From Tupaia tana (lineage: Eukaryota; Chordata; Mammalia; Scandentia; Tupaiidae), in contig JAKSZU010000016.1 of NCBI GenBank assembly GCA_026018925.1, forward strand, positions 55,255,075-55,319,074: 64,000 nucleotides of DNA, written 5' to 3'. How positions within the stretch are numbered: the first letter of the stretch is position 1; each line of letters begins with the position of its first letter. Both the position numbers and the translations under genes were made by a program. This document shows, one piece after another, positions 11,134-21,499 of this stretch. The notes under the pieces were generated by a model. The model worked only from the letters and a program-made list of their open reading frames with translations. It made no database searches and had not been told where the DNA came from.

Positions 11134-11398
11134 TGGGCCCAGCCATGGTGGCACAGTTGACAACATACCAAACTGTAATGTTGGAAGCCACATTGCCACC
11201 CATGGGTTTGGTTTCCTGGCCCAGCTGACCTGAAATACACGGAGTGCACAGGTGCGCAAGATTCTGACAAGCTGGATGGCTGAGGAAGGAGTATCACAGT
11301 GTAACCAAATCATGTTGAAGATACTGCTCTTCCCTCTTTCCATCTCTTTCTCATGTTTGCACTGTGATGATAAAATAAATTTACTTTAAAAACAAATT
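11134..11398 (+). repeat. Family B SINE
   Basis: Clean family B copy: GGGCCCAGCCATGGTGGCAC start, 'ttggaagccacattgcc', 'gatggctgaggaaggagtatcacag', then 'cactgtgatgataaaataaatttactttaaaaac' tail. The 'gattctgacaagctggatggctgagg' block is the position where long copies show 7SL-like sequence. Confidence 0.8.
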
Positions 11399-11400
11399 TA

Positions 11401-11652
11401 GGGACCAGCAGGTGCCATAGTGGTTAAGGCACTGAACTCCCAAGTGGTTGATCATGGTTCAGCTTCCTGGTGGTTTGGAATTCATGCTGGGCGCATGTGC
11501 ATGCCTGCCCAAAATACTGAGAGGAGAATGGAGAATAAGGCACTGCAGCATGGCCATCCCCCCTGGGTGTGGTGGTGGTGATTTCTTGCTTTCTGTCTCT
11601 CAGGCAAGTGCATGTACCCTATAGCAAAAGTCTTTTTCAATAAAAAAAAAAA
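11401..11652 (+). repeat. Family A SINE inserted at the family B tail
   Basis: Starts GGGACCAGCAGGTGCCATAG immediately after the A-rich tail of the preceding SINE and ends 'gtaccctatagcaaaagtctttttc' plus an A tail. The target was probably that A-rich tail ('caaattta' before, 'ccaaatttta' after). Confidence 0.85.
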
Positions 11653-11789
11653 TCCAAATTTTAAAACTTTAAAAAGAAATCTTTTATGCCTGGACAGTTT
11701 CTAAGTATGAAACATATATAAAATACTAGTCACTAAGCACAATTGATTCTCATTTATTGAAATGATAATAGATTGATAAATTTTGTAAC

Positions 11790-11826
11790 TAAGTAATATT
11801 ATATATATATATATATACATATATTT
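11790..11826. repeat. (AT)n microsatellite
   Basis: Alternating AT run with a few interruptions. Confidence 0.8.
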
Positions 11827-12006
11827 ATTCACTTAATTTTTTCATCAAAATAATTGTAATGATATTACCTCAGTGCTTAAAGAAAAAAGAACTAAATAGT
11901 CCTTGTTTTCTATAGTCTAGTTTGCCCTTTTGTTTAGCGAAAAACCTGTTAGAAAACTATCCATGCTTTTTTTCAGACCTTCTAGAGAATTCTTTAGCAA
12001 TTCCAG

Positions 12007-12230
12007 ATATCATTCTATTTGTTTTTTTAGTAACTATTTATTTTATTATTTATTTATTCATTCACTGATTTTTAATTTGGCCAGAGAGAAACAGAGGGTG
12101 AGAGTGAGAGAGAGAGGAAATGAGAAAGCAAGCCACCAGGTCCAGGACTCGAACCCCAGTCGGCCATGTGGGAGTGTCCAGCGCCTTAACCACCACGCCA
12201 CCTGCTGGTCCCAATATCATTCTATTTGTT
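12007..12230 (-). repeat. A-short SINE with perfect 17-bp TSD
   Basis: ATATCATTCTATTTGTT is duplicated exactly at 12007-12023 and 12214-12230. The element (12024-12213) has a well-kept tRNA-like head on the minus strand (GGTTCGAGTCC B box within 12145-12160), then goes straight to a CT-rich stretch and a 'tggccaaattaaaaatcag' tail. It lacks the 'ccctggggggtgatttctc' body of full family A. Confidence 0.9.
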
Positions 12231-12234
12231 GACA

Positions 12235-12965
12235 CTTCATATTTAAAAATAAAAAAATCTAAGCATTACCAAAAGACTCCACTCTAGAGCTAAATTTACC
12301 TTAAAATTTAAGTTTTTTTTCCCACAGAAATTAAATCACTTTAGATGCCTAAATAAATTTCCCTTGCCCAGACTACTAACTCATAAAGAAAAGCAAATAC
12401 TGATACTATAAGAGGTAATTTAGGATTAATGAATGACTCTGACATGATTTTAAAACAAAAAGATTTCCTGAGCATTACAGGAACCACTATAAAATGGACA
12501 CAAACCTATCTCACTCCTATTGTGATAAATAATACTTATATTCCCCAAAGAGCCTGTGCCTCACTAGGATTTTACTTCTTAAGTTAATATCAGGCTTACA
12601 CTTGCCTTCTTCACTGAACTTCTCCTGTGTGTTTAGGGGTAAGCATTAGAAACTACTAGATATTTAAAACAACTGCCTATCCAAGGAAGCTCCAGAATGA
12701 GGCAAGCATGAGATACCCCAGGAGGGATAACTGATACCCTCTTTGTAGAAACTTCCTGAGTCATGATTCCAACAGTGATCCAAAACTCATCACTAATCCT
12801 AACAGATGTTATAAACAATACATTTTCTCCAAAACCCAATAAACTAGCCTAAATTAATTAGCCAGGGTTGTCTGGATAATCTCATAGTTCTTGACTTCTT
12901 CTAAGCTTGTTGCACCTAGGTAAATACCACAGAGTGAGTATAAAACTTCCATGCATAGAGTAAAA
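12235..12965. other. Unassigned sequence
   Basis: No recognised repeat or gene. Confidence 0.35.
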
Positions 12966-12977
12966 GAAAAAGCTACC

Positions 12978-15159
12978 TAGGGCAACTGGGATTCTGGGAT
13001 ATGTTTTCATTACCTGGGTTTTATAATCTAGACTTCTTTCTTTGAGATCTGTTAAAAGGACTAATAATCATGTGGTTTCTGGTAATTGCCTATATTACAG
13101 TTGGCCAATATGCTGTGTCCAGAGTCTTAAAAGCTATTGTATACATAGAAGACCCAATGGTCTCCATGGAAAAACTACTGGAAGTAATACATGAATTCAG
13201 TAAAGTTGCAGGATATAAAATCAATATACAGAAATCGATAGCATTTCTATATACGAATAACAGGCAGACTGAGATAGAACTGAAAAAACTTATTCCGTTT
13301 ACCATAGCCACTAAAAGTATAAGATATTTAGGAATAAATCTAACCAAAGAAGTTAAAGACCTCCACAAGGAAAACTACGAGAAGGTAAAAAAAGAAATTG
13401 AAAATGACACAAAAAAATGGAAGGACATCCCATGTTCATGGATTGGAAGAGTTAATATAATCAAAATGGCAATTTTACCCAAATTAATCTACCTATTTAA
13501 TGCAATGCCAATCAAAGTACCAGACACATTCTTCACAGATCTAGAAAAGACAATCTTAAAATTTGTCTGGAATCATAAAAGACCCCGTATTGCCAAAGCA
13601 CTTCTACACAAGAAGAATGGAGTGGGTGGCATCTCAATCCCCGATCCAAAAATATATTACAAAGCTGTGGTAATAAAGACAGCATGGTATTGGCACAGAA
13701 ACAGACATGTGGACCAATGGAACAGAATAGAGTCCCCAGAAATAAGTGCCCAAACATACAGTCAACTGATCTTTGACAAGGGGTACCAGTCAATCCAGTG
13801 GGAAAATGAAAGCCTCTTCAGCAAGTGGTGCTGGAGAAACTGGACTTCCACTTGCAGAAAGATGAATCTGAACCCCTACCTCTCTCCTTTGACAAGAATC
13901 AAGTCAAGGTGGATCAAGGATCTAAATCTAAGACCTCAAACTATAAAGCTGCTCCTGGAGAATGCTGGGGAAACTCTGGGAGACATTGGTGTAGGGAAAG
14001 ACTTCCTAAAGAAGACCCTCAAAGCAGAGTCCATCGTCCACAAAATAGACAAGTGGGATTACATCAGACTAAGAAGTTTCTGCATGGTCAAAGACACAGT
14101 AGTTAGTGTGAATCGACAGCCCTCAGAATGGGAAAATATTTTTGTAAATGTTGCATCAGATAAGGGACTGATAACCAGAATACACAAGGAACTAAAAAAG
14201 GTGTTTGGAAAAAAGATGAGCAACCCTATTAAAAGATGGGAGAAGGAGATGAAGAAAACACTCTCTAAAGATGACATACGAATGGCCAAAAGGCATATGA
14301 AAAAATGTTCAACCTCCCTCATCGTAAGGGAAATGCAGATAAAAACAACAATGAGGTACCACCTAACCCCAGTCAGATTGTCTAATATTAAAAAAACAAA
14401 AAATGATAAGTGTTGGCGGGGGTGTGGTGAAAGGGGAACTCTTTTACACTGCTGGTGGGAATGTAGATTGGTCCAACCACTGTGGAGAATAATTTGGAGA
14501 TTCCTCAAAAATCTACAGATAGATCTACCATATGATCCAGAGATCCCACTCCTCGGTATCTACCCAAAAGACAGAAGAATCCTTCATTGGAAAAGTGCTT
14601 GCACATCGATGTTTATTGCGGCACTATTCACAATTGCTAAGTCATGGAACCAACCCAGATGCCCCCGTATGGAGGAATGGATTGAAAAACTGTGGCACAT
14701 ATACTCTATGGAATACTACTCAGCCATAAAAACCAACAGAGCCCTGGCTTTTGACAGAAAGTGGAAGAATATGGAAGATGTACTGCTGAGTGAGGCAAGC
14801 CAGGCTATGAAGGAGAGACATTGTATGTCCCCACTTAACATATACCGTTTGTCTGCATTCTATGTCTGAAACTGATTGACCAACAGTTGAACAAACACAA
14901 GAGATGGGTGTGAATGTCAGATGAGGTGTATGTGGAGGAGTGGGGCCCAACGAAAGACATTTGGAGAAGGGATACAGAGGTAGAGCATTGACGGGATGGG
15001 GAGGTGTGGTGTTATCTGTTGAAGATATTTCGATCAACGGGTCTGGGGAGAAATGTTCACATATCGAAATGGTCTCATTGTAAGCCAAACAATATGATTG
15101 AAAGTATATACAAAAATAAATAAAGTAATTAATAAAAAAAAAAAAAAAAAAAAAAAAAA
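12978..15159 (+). mobile_element. Young 5'-truncated LINE-1
   Basis: L1 similarity is clear from about 13124 to the A tail (26 As at 15134-15159, preceded by AATAAA at 15115-15120). AAAAAGCTACC at 12967-12977 recurs at 15155-15165 as a candidate TSD. If correct, the element also covers 12978-13123, which I could not align to L1. The 3' UTR is 14870-15114. L1 supplies the reverse transcriptase and endonuclease that mobilise the window's SINEs; this copy is dead because the endonuclease and most of the RT domain are missing. Confidence 0.85.
13070..14869 (+). pseudogene. L1 ORF2p C-terminal half, open for 599 codons
   Basis: The ATG at 13070 is incidental; L1-like sequence starts at about residue 19 (IVYIEDP), just past the place where the catalytic FADD box would be. 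Seen in order: the post-catalytic RT region with YLGINLTKE and [11 protein letters not shown], the thumb/connection region with 'KAWYWHRNR'-like sequence ([18 protein letters not shown]), and the C-terminal Cys-rich motif C-x3-C-x7-H-x4-C at residues 448, 452, 460 and 465. After that comes the conserved end with MEYYSAIK. About half of a typical 1,250-1,280-residue ORF2p. There is no stop or frameshift in 1.8 kb, showing recent insertion. It cannot retrotranspose itself because the endonuclease and RT catalytic core are absent. Confidence 0.9.
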
Positions 15160-15165
15160 GCTACC

Positions 15166-15500
15166 ATGCAGTGACTGTCACATTCAATGATTCTACAATT
15201 CATTCAACAACAGAAAGAGAAGGAGGGATCAATCCTAGTCCAACTGGACTACATTTAACTACAATCAGAGAAATTCTTCTGATCTGATTAGAAAAGTCTC
15301 AGTAGTCTAAATATCATAAAGCAATATTCTGTAGCCTCTTATCATTTGTCCTTAGTTAAAAAGAGGGACCAAGAGCAAGGAAAACTAGACTTTGAATTGT
15401 TAGGAATTACTGTCCTTCCAGCTAGGCATGGTGTCCCCCAGCTTGATATCAACAATCTCACAAAGCTTCAACACCAGACAAAGCAATTCTGTATTCATGA
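15166..15500. repeat. Unassigned; part is an unnamed repeat
   Basis: 15410-15473 resembles 7826-7894 ('gatatcaacaatctcacaaagcttcaaca'). The remainder is not recognised. Confidence 0.3.
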
Positions 15501-15504
15501 TGAA

Positions 15505-15507
<3 letters not shown>

Positions 15508-15544
<37 letters not shown>
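15508..15544. repeat. (CA)n microsatellite
   Basis: Uninterrupted CA dinucleotide run. Confidence 0.95.
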
Positions 15545-15546
<2 letters not shown>

Positions 15547-15654
15547 TCTACTGACAGTTTTGCCTAAACTAGGAAAAAAGTCACCGTGTAAATCATAAAA
15601 AAAGAACTTCCCCCTGACTAGTATGAGGGAATGCTGATTCTTTACCATTACAAA

Positions 15655-16128
15655 TTTTGCCTTGCTCCCTCACGGGCAATGGCCACACTGTAATCCCTTC
15701 TCCATCTCTCCTCCCTTTCAGGATTTTGGGCAGGCATGCATATGCACTTGGTATGTTTATTTTTTTTTCACTCTTCTTTTAAGAGAGAGATTTTTTTCTG
15801 TAGGGTGCATGCACTCACTGGAGAAACAGAGAGAGACAGAAAAATAAAAATCATCCCCCAGGGGGGATAGCCCTGCCACAATCCCATCTCCTCTATTCTC
15901 CTCTCAGGACTTTGGGCACACATGCACATGAGCCTGGCATGAGTTTAAGCCACTGGGTCCAGGACTCAAACCACAATCAACTACATGGGAGACCAGAGAC
16001 ATAACCATTATGTCATCTACTGGTCCCCTGGTGTGTTTCGTAAGCAGCTGGATCTGGTACTCAAACCACCCAGTTGGCCATATAGGATCCATTTACTTTA
16101 ACCACCAGGCCACAGAGCCTGCCCCACA
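15655..16128 (-). repeat. Family A SINE split by a second SINE
   Basis: Outer element halves are 15655-15752 (body: 'ggcaatggccacactgtaatcccttctcc', 'aggattttgggcaggcatgcatatgc') and 16029-16128 (head: 'ccacccagttggccatataggatcc...accaccaggccacagagcctgcccc'). Both are on the minus strand and join in family order once the inner element is removed. Confidence 0.8.
15753..16026 (-). repeat. Inner family A SINE
   Basis: Complete minus-strand copy from 'ctgtagggtgcatgcactcac' to 'ctactggtccc'. Flanked by a diverged duplication of the outer element's 'cttggtatgttt' / 'ctggtgtgttt'. It is less CpG-depleted than its host SINE, fitting the nesting order. Confidence 0.8.
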
Positions 16129-16354
16129 ACACTTTCTGTTTCTGTTCATATTTCAGTCTGCTAAAGATAATGCAGGTACTTATTAAATATTTACTCAGAG
16201 AGTAGTTGTTTCTCTCCTCTTACTCTGCTATCTTGGGACTTCAAGGTCTCCCTGATATCATATAATTGACAGATGGGAAGGGTTTAATGAGGAAAGCATA
16301 AAAAAGGCCCACCAATAAATTAACCGTCTTGACCTTGAAACAATACACTTCTTT

Positions 16355-16430
16355 CTCACATTCTGTTGGCTAAAACAAGTCACATGGCCAATCCAAAGGC
16401 AAGGAAGCAGAGGCTCTTTGTTACCACTAA
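16355..16430 (-). repeat. Fragment of an old MER/LTR-type repeat
   Basis: 'ctgttggctaaaacaagtcacatggccaatccaaaggcaaggaag' resembles a block seen again at 42375-42410, part of a common mammalian repeat I cannot name. Confidence 0.4.
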
Positions 16431-16601
16431 TGACTCCTACCATATCCCATTGTAATATGTTTCCCACACAAAAATGGAAAATGGTTCAAGTTGAATTCTC
16501 AAATACTGGAATATTTTGTAGTATACAGAGATTAATTTTAATTCAGGTATTGCCCTATTCACTTGTGTCATTCAGTCCAGAAACTCTAGGATTAAAACTA
16601 T

Positions 16602-16886
16602 TTGCTGTCCTGGGGCCAGTAGGTGGCATGGTGGTTAAGGTGCTGGACTCCCACATGGTCTACTGTGGTTAGAGCCTCGGACCTGGCAGCTTGAAAATCA
16701 TGCTAGGCGCATATGCACGCATGCTCAAAATCCCAAGAGAAAACGGAGGAGAAGGGACGGTAGCATGACCATCCTTCCTGAGATGTGATTTCTCACTTTC
16801 CCTCTTTCTGTCTCTGTGTCTCTCTCCAGCAAGGACACATGCCCTGTGGCAAAAACCTTAAAAAAAGAAAAAAAAATTGCTGCCCT
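16602..16886 (+). repeat. Family A SINE with TSDs
   Basis: TSD TTGCTGTCCT (16602-16611) and TTGCTGCCCT (16877-16886), one mismatch. Element 16612-16876 starts GGGGCCAGTAGGTGGCATGG and ends 'gccctgtggcaaaaacctt' plus A tail. Confidence 0.9.
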
Positions 16887-17250
16887 AAAAGTGATTTTTA
16901 GAGCAGGCATTGTTGCTTTTGCCTCTCTATGTCACTCCCCCTTGGTAACATCATCTTGATTTTCCTTTAAGGCACTCTCCTTTTGTTATCTGTCTGTGTA
17001 TGTGAAAAGAAGATCACACAGCACCAGCAATTACTATATCACTCTGACAATTTCATATGGCACATTACTGTTGGCCACAGTGGAGTGGACATCTATCATG
17101 CTTTGTCAGTTCAGCATCCATTTTCCCTCATTCTGACATACACTCCCATATTTAGCCGCATGAAATAGTTGAAGCTTACTCTAGCCCAGGCTCTAAGAAT
17201 GGGTACTAGAGCCAAAGAGAACCATTTTGTCATTCATTTAATAAATATGA

Positions 17251-17629
17251 GGGGACTTTAAAAAGTTTAAGAAAAAATGGAATTAAAGTAGGAGTTTATT
17301 GGACCAGCCCTGTGCCTTAGTGGTTAAGGGAGCCAGATCCCGCATAGAAAATCATGCCACTAGAATCCTTTCCCTTGAAAAACACACTAGGAACACATGT
17401 TCCTGTGTGAGCCCTAAAACCCAGCAGATTGGAGAAATGAAGGAGAAGGCATTGCAGTGTGACCATACCCCACTGGGGGATACTTTCTCCCTTTCTCTGT
17501 TTCTCTATCTCTCTCTGGCAAGTACATGTGCCATCTGACAGATAAAAAAATATAGAACATGAATTTATTTTGGTGCAACATGCATTACTTTTCATGGTAT
17601 GTATTTTCCACAAACTTTTTGAAGACCCC
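17251..17629. mobile_element. MARNA-like DNA transposon split by a SINE
   Basis: Left end GGGGACTTTAAAAAGTTTAA, right end 'caaactttttgaagacccc', which are inverted copies of each other. Interior block 'catgaatttattttggtgcaacatgcatt' is shared with the copies at 24758 and 26699. The SINE at 17301-17553 lies inside. Non-coding, presumably mobilised by a mariner-type transposase. Confidence 0.75.
17301..17553 (+). repeat. Family A SINE inside the MARNA-like element
   Basis: Starts GGACCAGCCCTGTGCCTTAG and ends 'caagtacatgtgccatctgacagataaaaaaa'. 'ggagtttatt' before and 'tgaatttatt' after suggest a decayed TSD. Confidence 0.8.
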
Positions 17630-17631
17630 GC

Positions 17632-17715
17632 CTATTACTGAGCATCTATTATGTGCCAGGCATTGTCCTAACTTTTGGGATAAAACAACAAACTGCAAAT
17701 ATCAAAACCCCAACT
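17632..17715 (-). repeat. L2-like 3' end
   Basis: 'attactgagcatctattatgtgccaggcattgtcctaa' is the reverse-oriented L2 3'-end signature. Confidence 0.55.
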
Positions 17716-17733
17716 TATGTATGGACTCAGAAA

Positions 17734-17734
<1 letters not shown>

Positions 17735-17764
<30 letters not shown>

Positions 17765-17771
17765 TGTGTGC

Positions 17772-17811
<40 letters not shown>
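17735..17811. repeat. (GT)n microsatellite
   Basis: About 77 nt of GT repeats with CA-containing interruptions in the middle. Confidence 0.95.
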
Positions 17812-17813
<2 letters not shown>

Positions 17814-17879
17814 TCTCCACCTAAAGGAGAGCCTACCTAAAATTAGGTCAACACATGAAAAACACAGCTAAGATTCTCA

Positions 17880-20580
17880 GGGAGGCAAATTATTTGCAGC
17901 ACCTGAGTCCAGCAAATATAAAGCCAGTCTATCTCTGGTCTTTCCCACTAGGTGAGCCATAAATGCCTTTACTCAGTTTGTGTTGGTTTTTGTCCCTTGC
18001 AGTAGAAAGAATCTGACTGTACACTGACTATTAGGAATGATGTAGAATTACATAAAGTAATGTCTATAAAGCAGGTCATTTATGCTAGCAGCAGTGATAG
18101 GACTCATTTGCACATCAGCACAAATCTGTGAAAATTAAGTGGAAACTGTTCTCACCGGATATGATCAGGAGAAAGAGAACAGAGTCTTCCTTGAATTTTA
18201 ATGAAAGACCTCCAAATACTGCCAGCCCCACTATTTTACAGAATGGCAAGAGAAACTTTAATTACCTTCAGCACAGAACATACAACTCAGAGTAGAAATA
18301 CCACAAAATAGAGATGGCCCCTTTTATTGCAGAAAGCTGTCTAATAGATAATGCTGTGGAGCAAATCCTGAGTGGTTCCATGTTTTAGAAAGACTCAACA
18401 TACCTATGAATATGAGGAAAATGCTTTAAAACCCTTGCCAAGAATATTAATTTGCATCTTGAAGGTAATCATTTACTCACTGGACCTAGTAAGTGGGGAG
18501 AAACTAAAAATTTCATCCACTCATTCAATTATTTATCAACCCACTTTTTCTTTAGGATATAGAGCATCTTAATGGACACCAACTAACTATGGAAATCCAT
18601 GCAGGGTAAGCAGCAACTGCAGCTATGCTTGGAATTCTTATGAAGTTATTTGTTATGACAGTCCTTAAATCTTAAGTAAAGTACTCAGTTAATTAAAATA
18701 TGTATAGCTATTATAAGAATTTAAATTATTTCTCAGCATCACTCTAAGGAATATATCCCCACATTCTGACCATCTTCATCAAGAAAGCTATATTAGGTAA
18801 CCCTTTATCAATAGACCACAAGAAACACAATTTAAATATTGACCCAGCCATTTTCTAATTCTCACTGTATTCAAGAGGTGCTTCATGTATTAGATAGAAC
18901 CACACCATAGTATTCATACTAGACAAAATGAATGCCAATTGTCCCTGTTCTCCTTTACCAAAGCAAATTCAGCTATTAGCTACATGTATTTGAATCCAGT
19001 TCACGTGATGGCTATACATGGATTGGATAAACAATTACTGACCATTTATGTAGCCAATGATAGAGAGGACATGAAAACATCTTAGCACTGGAGAATCCAA
19101 TCATGAATCCTGCACGACAAAGAGATCTAAAAGAAATGGGGGTGGGAGGGTGAGAGCTCGGACAGGAGCTACGAAAAGGTGGAAAACTGATGAGGCAGTG
19201 ATTTGGAACTGCCTGCTGCCATGGATGAAAAATTGCTCAGAAAAAGACACAACTGGAAGCCTGGGAAGCCTGAAGCTTCTCTCAGGTGTAATTATAAACA
19301 TGCTAATATGCAAGGTTAGGTGCCAGTGAACAGGGGCATCATACCTCATCACAAAGAAAAATGAGTTCTGCCATGTTGGCATCCCTGTGCCCAGCAAAGG
19401 ATGGCTTCAGTGGCACCTTTCATGGTCCATGTGGGCCCCCATAATTAAAAGGTTGAATTAGTCATGTAAACAAATTATCTTGAACAAAGGGGTTTACAAA
19501 TGCTGGCTAATTAGTTTAAATTCCCCAAAGCTTTCCACTGTTTTTAATTCAATAACACAGTGTAAATTCTCCAGTTAGAAAAAGTCTAATAGGAATTGGC
19601 AGAAAACTAAATAATTGATATTGTCAGCAATTGCAGCAGCAAGCGCGCTAGTGTTATTGTTTGCCAGTGATTTCCAGAGAGGATAAAGCATGAAGTTTAA
19701 TGAATTAACAATATAAGTTGTAGACAGCTGGTGCTCAACAACCTCTCCATAGGTTCAGCCTCTAGCTGAGAAAAATTTTAAAGTACATATAAATAGACGT
19801 ACCTGTAGCTTGGATTATAATAAAGCATATCATAGTAACCAGTACTTTAATGACTGGCTTAGAAATGCTAATGAACTAGTTAGTGACACCAGCAAATCAT
19901 TTTCCATCCTGAGCCTTGCTTTTGTTATCTGTACAAATAAGGGTCTTGCATGAAGGTAATGGCTCCAACTCTGGGGTCTCCAGATTTTAGAGTTTAAGAA
20001 AAATAAAGTGGGGTCCTCCAGATACTTTCAGCACTTCATAAGTCTAATGGAAACTATGTATTTATTGACCATGTGAGAACCTTGGCCGAAGCTTGTTAAA
20101 CAGAGATATGTAGACTCTCAGGTTATCCAGTTTCATGCAGGGAGAAGGGTGAGGCTACAGAATAAGTGTGGTAAATATTCTTAGAGCACCAATTTTACCT
20201 GATAATTTAGACGTGCACTTTGACTATCACATTACTCATTTTTTTTTAAATTTTATTTTAAATGTTTAAAATAATAAAGAAAGCATGGTTTAAAAAGTCA
20301 TATAAAACTTCATGTTTTGTATACTGTAAAGATGCATGGTGACTAAATGTAAATAATTTAAAAAATCATATAAAGCAAAAGATTTGTTAAAAACAGACTC
20401 TTTCCCAATTTTTTTTGTTCCATTCTATGAAAGCCACCATTTTTCAATATGTTTAGCTATTTTTTTTATTGATCCTGTTTTTTTTTTTCTAAATCTCTAT
20501 CATTATCTGTTCATTTGTCTTAAGGCAGAATGCATTAAATAGTAATTTCCAATTTGATAGATGAAGATTTTAGTTCTCCT
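17880..20580. other. Repeat-poor block
   Basis: About 2.7 kb without any recognised interspersed repeat, the longest such stretch in the left half. No exon is visible. 19440-19720 is rich in TAATTA/ATTAG-type homeodomain motifs and reads like conserved non-coding DNA, but conservation cannot be tested here. Confidence 0.4.
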
Positions 20581-20584
20581 TTTC

Positions 20585-20594
20585 CTCATCTTAC

Positions 20595-20653
<59 letters not shown>

Positions 20654-20659
20654 TTCTTT

Positions 20660-20718
<59 letters not shown>

Positions 20719-21013
20719 CTTTTTCTTTTTCTTTTTCTTTTTTTTTTTTTTTGAGAGGTTTTTGCTATAGGACACGTGTGCTCGCCAGAAAAGACAGAGA
20801 GAGACAGAGAGATAGAAAGCGAGAAATCACCTCCCAGGGGGGATGGTCACGCCACAATCCCTTCTCCATTCTCCCCTCAGGATCTTGGGCACGCACGCAC
20901 ACGCGCCAGTTGAGTTTAAGCTACCAGGTACAGGACTTGAAATGCTGTCGGCCACATAGGAGTTCAACAACATAGCCATTACACTAATTGCTGGTGCCTT
21001 CATCTTATCTTTC
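20585..21013 (-). repeat. Family A SINE with expanded (AAAG)n tail and TSDs
   Basis: TSD CTCATCTTACCTTTC (20585-20599) and TTCATCTTATCTTTC (20999-21013). The insert is 20600-20998. From 20600 to about 20752 the plus strand is (CTTT)n, then (T)nC and a T run, so the element tail has grown into about 150 nt of AAAG repeats. Body and head follow from 'gagaggtttttgctatagg' to 'attgctggtgcc'. Confidence 0.9.
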
Positions 21014-21020
21014 CAAAACA

Positions 21021-21322
21021 CTTTTTTTTTTTTTTTAAATTTTAAAGTTTTGTCGAAGGGAACCAGAAAAGGGCTGACTGTAGTTAAAGTCCCAATGGCT
21101 TGCCCGAGAGAAAAGAGAGAGAGAGTGAGAAAGTGAGAAAGTATCTCCTGTGGGGAATGCTCATGCCACAGTTCCTTTTACACCATTTCTCCTTCAGGAT
21201 TTTAGGCACACACAGCGAAAATATGCCTGGCATATTCTTCCAGCATCTGGGCCCAGGACTCAAACCACATAGCCAGCCATGTAGGAACCAGCTACTTTAA
21301 CTACCACATCACCTGTTCTTCC
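21021..21322 (-). repeat. Old family A SINE with an inverted SINE patch
   Basis: Minus-strand body and head run from about 21103 to 21322. Between the T-rich tail and the body, 21057-21102 is a piece of a SINE head in plus orientation, 35 nt of which are identical to 23848-23882. See findings. Confidence 0.7.
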
Positions 21323-21499
21323 AATATACTTTTATCACAAATATTACTAAATCCATAGTCAATATTTTTAGTATTATGGCTATCATTGTCATTACTGCAG
21401 AGTAGCATATATGACCACCTTTCTTTCTTGTAATAACATTTTCCCCCTACATTTAATTATTTCTTCCCACCAGGCCAAATATTTTTATACTTTACCATA

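Noticed and set aside
14059-14508. 149-codon minus-strand frame
   Set aside because: Shadow of the L1 ORF2 reading frame on the other strand.
15508-15544. CRISPR-like or satellite array
   Set aside because: Simple CA dinucleotide repeat; no spaced repeats or array structure anywhere in the window.
17653-17871. Cys/Val-rich open frame
   Set aside because: It is the translation of a (GT)n microsatellite.
20503-20775. Lys-rich and Phe/Ser/Leu-rich open frames
   Set aside because: They are translations of the (CTTT)n/(AAAG)n SINE tail and occur on both strands.
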